DNA of 6,009 nucleotides from Verrucomicrobia bacterium TMED56 (lineage in GTDB: Bacteria > Verrucomicrobiota > Verrucomicrobiia > Opitutales > Seribacteraceae). The DNA lies in NCBI GenBank assembly GCA_002167265.1, contig NHDJ01000032.1, positions 12,830 to 18,838 on the forward strand, in the 5' to 3' direction. Below the pieces are notes generated by a model that was not told where the DNA came from, did no database searches, and worked only from the letters and a program-made list of their open reading frames with translations. This document shows positions 5,417 to 6,009 of the stretch, one piece after another (position 1 is the first letter of the stretch; the number at the start of each line of letters is the position of its first letter). The position numbers were made by a program, and so were the translations under genes.

Positions 5417-6009
5417 ATGAACTCTTCCGAGGCTAAAGTTACCCTTGCTGTTGATGCAATGGGGAGCGATCGGGGTGCAGCAGAAGTTGTAGCAGGTGTT
5501 TCAATTGCTTTGGATGTATCCCCTCGCGGAACAAAATTCTTACTTTTTGGAAAGGACGAAATTTTGCAGAATCACATCTCGAAGTTTGAAAACCTTCAAA
5601 ACGGACAGGTTGAAGTCAGGCATGCACCAGAAGTAGTTGAAATGGACGAGAAGCCTATTGCGGGAATTAAAGGTAAAAAAAATTCTTCAATGGCACTGGC
5701 TTTAAAAAGTGTTAAGGACCAAGAAGCTCAAGCTTTATTGAGCTGTGGTAACACAGGTTGTCTGATGGCGGGCAGTACAATTCGTCTTAGAACTCTTGAA
5801 GGGGTTGAGCGTCCAGCCCTATGCACTATTTGGCCAGGCAGGGAGAGATACTTTACCCTCTTGGATGCGGGAGCTAATCCTCATGCGAAGCCCTATCACA
5901 TCGCTCAAAATGCGATTCTTGGATCAAATTATGCCCGAGTCGCACTCGGCTTGGTGCGCCCAAAGATCGGTCTGTTAACAATCGGGACAGAAGAGGGCAA
6001 GGGAAATGA
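5417..6009 (+). CDS. plsX: Phosphate acyltransferase PlsX, N-terminal part (cut by right edge)
   Basis: PlsX converts acyl-ACP and phosphate to acyl-phosphate, the donor that PlsY uses to make lysophosphatidic acid, the first step of membrane phospholipid synthesis. It is a peripheral membrane enzyme. From ATG 5417 I translated 197 uninterrupted codons, just over half of the usual 330-345 residues. Family motifs are AVDAMGSDRG (11-20, usually VDAMGGD), SCGNTGCLMAG (109-119), ERPALCTI (131-138), LLDAGANPHAKP (148-159) and the closing GLLTIGTEEGKGN (185-197). The frame is still open at the edge; the final ATGA letters are out of frame, so this is truncation by the window. It follows rpmF by 20 bp and is probably co-transcribed with it. 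There is no good Shine-Dalgarno sequence, only a distant AAGAG at 5400-5404. Confidence 0.95.
   Translation, partial: MNSSEAKVTLAVDAMGSDRGAAEVVAGVSIALDVSPRGTKFLLFGKDEILQNHISKFENLQNGQVEVRHAPEVVEMDEKPIAGIKGKKNSSMALALKSVKDQEAQALLSCGNTGCLMAGSTIRLRTLEGVERPALCTIWPGRERYFTLLDAGANPHAKPYHIAQNAILGSNYARVALGLVRPKIGLLTIGTEEGKGN

Noticed and set aside
5796..5978. A 60-codon plus-strand frame in the plsX region
   Set aside because: It lies in a different frame from plsX, whose translation is continuous and full of family motifs across the same bases.
6004..6009. Apparent TGA stop at the window end, suggesting a truncated plsX
   Set aside because: In the plsX frame the last codons are GGA AAT followed by GA; the TGA is out of frame. 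The gene simply continues beyond the window.

Overview
The window holds one tRNA gene, five complete protein genes and two genes cut by its edges. The composition is moderately AT-rich. The bL32 variant, the layout of the TrpD N-terminus, the rpmF-plsX pair and the style of the TPR protein suggest a bacterium of the Verrucomicrobiota, perhaps a marine Opitutae relative. That is recognition from memory, not a search result, so treat it as moderate to low confidence. No phage, transposon, CRISPR, toxin-antitoxin or defence genes are visible.

Layout. Positions 2-118 are probably the last 38 codons of an unrecognised plus-strand gene. An AT-rich spacer (119-203) follows. It holds an 11-bp perfect inverted repeat and a good sigma70-type promoter for tRNA-Ser(CGA) at 204-291. 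Tail to tail with the tRNA, only one base from its CCA end, lies the end of a minus-strand group read in the order trpD (anthranilate phosphoribosyltransferase), glmM (phosphoglucosamine mutase) and a TPR-repeat protein. trpD and glmM overlap by ATGA. The TPR gene starts 50 bp after glmM. A short divergent region at about 4140-4204 separates trpD from a plus-strand group: uppP (undecaprenyl-diphosphate phosphatase), rpmF (ribosomal protein bL32) and the first 197 codons of plsX (acyl-ACP:phosphate acyltransferase). plsX runs off the right edge.

How the genes fit together. Most of the window serves envelope building and growth. GlmM makes GlcN-1-P on the way to UDP-GlcNAc for peptidoglycan. 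UppP regenerates the undecaprenyl-phosphate carrier. PlsX starts phospholipid synthesis and is paired, as in many bacteria, with a ribosomal protein gene. TrpD is a lone tryptophan gene coupled to glmM. This is mainly a housekeeping region, and I see no clearly new system. The points most worth a second look are a signal-peptide-like extension on UppP, the near absence of Shine-Dalgarno sequences before every gene, altered active-site loops in GlmM, a cysteine-free bL32, and the tRNA/TPR gene abutment with its flanking inverted repeat.
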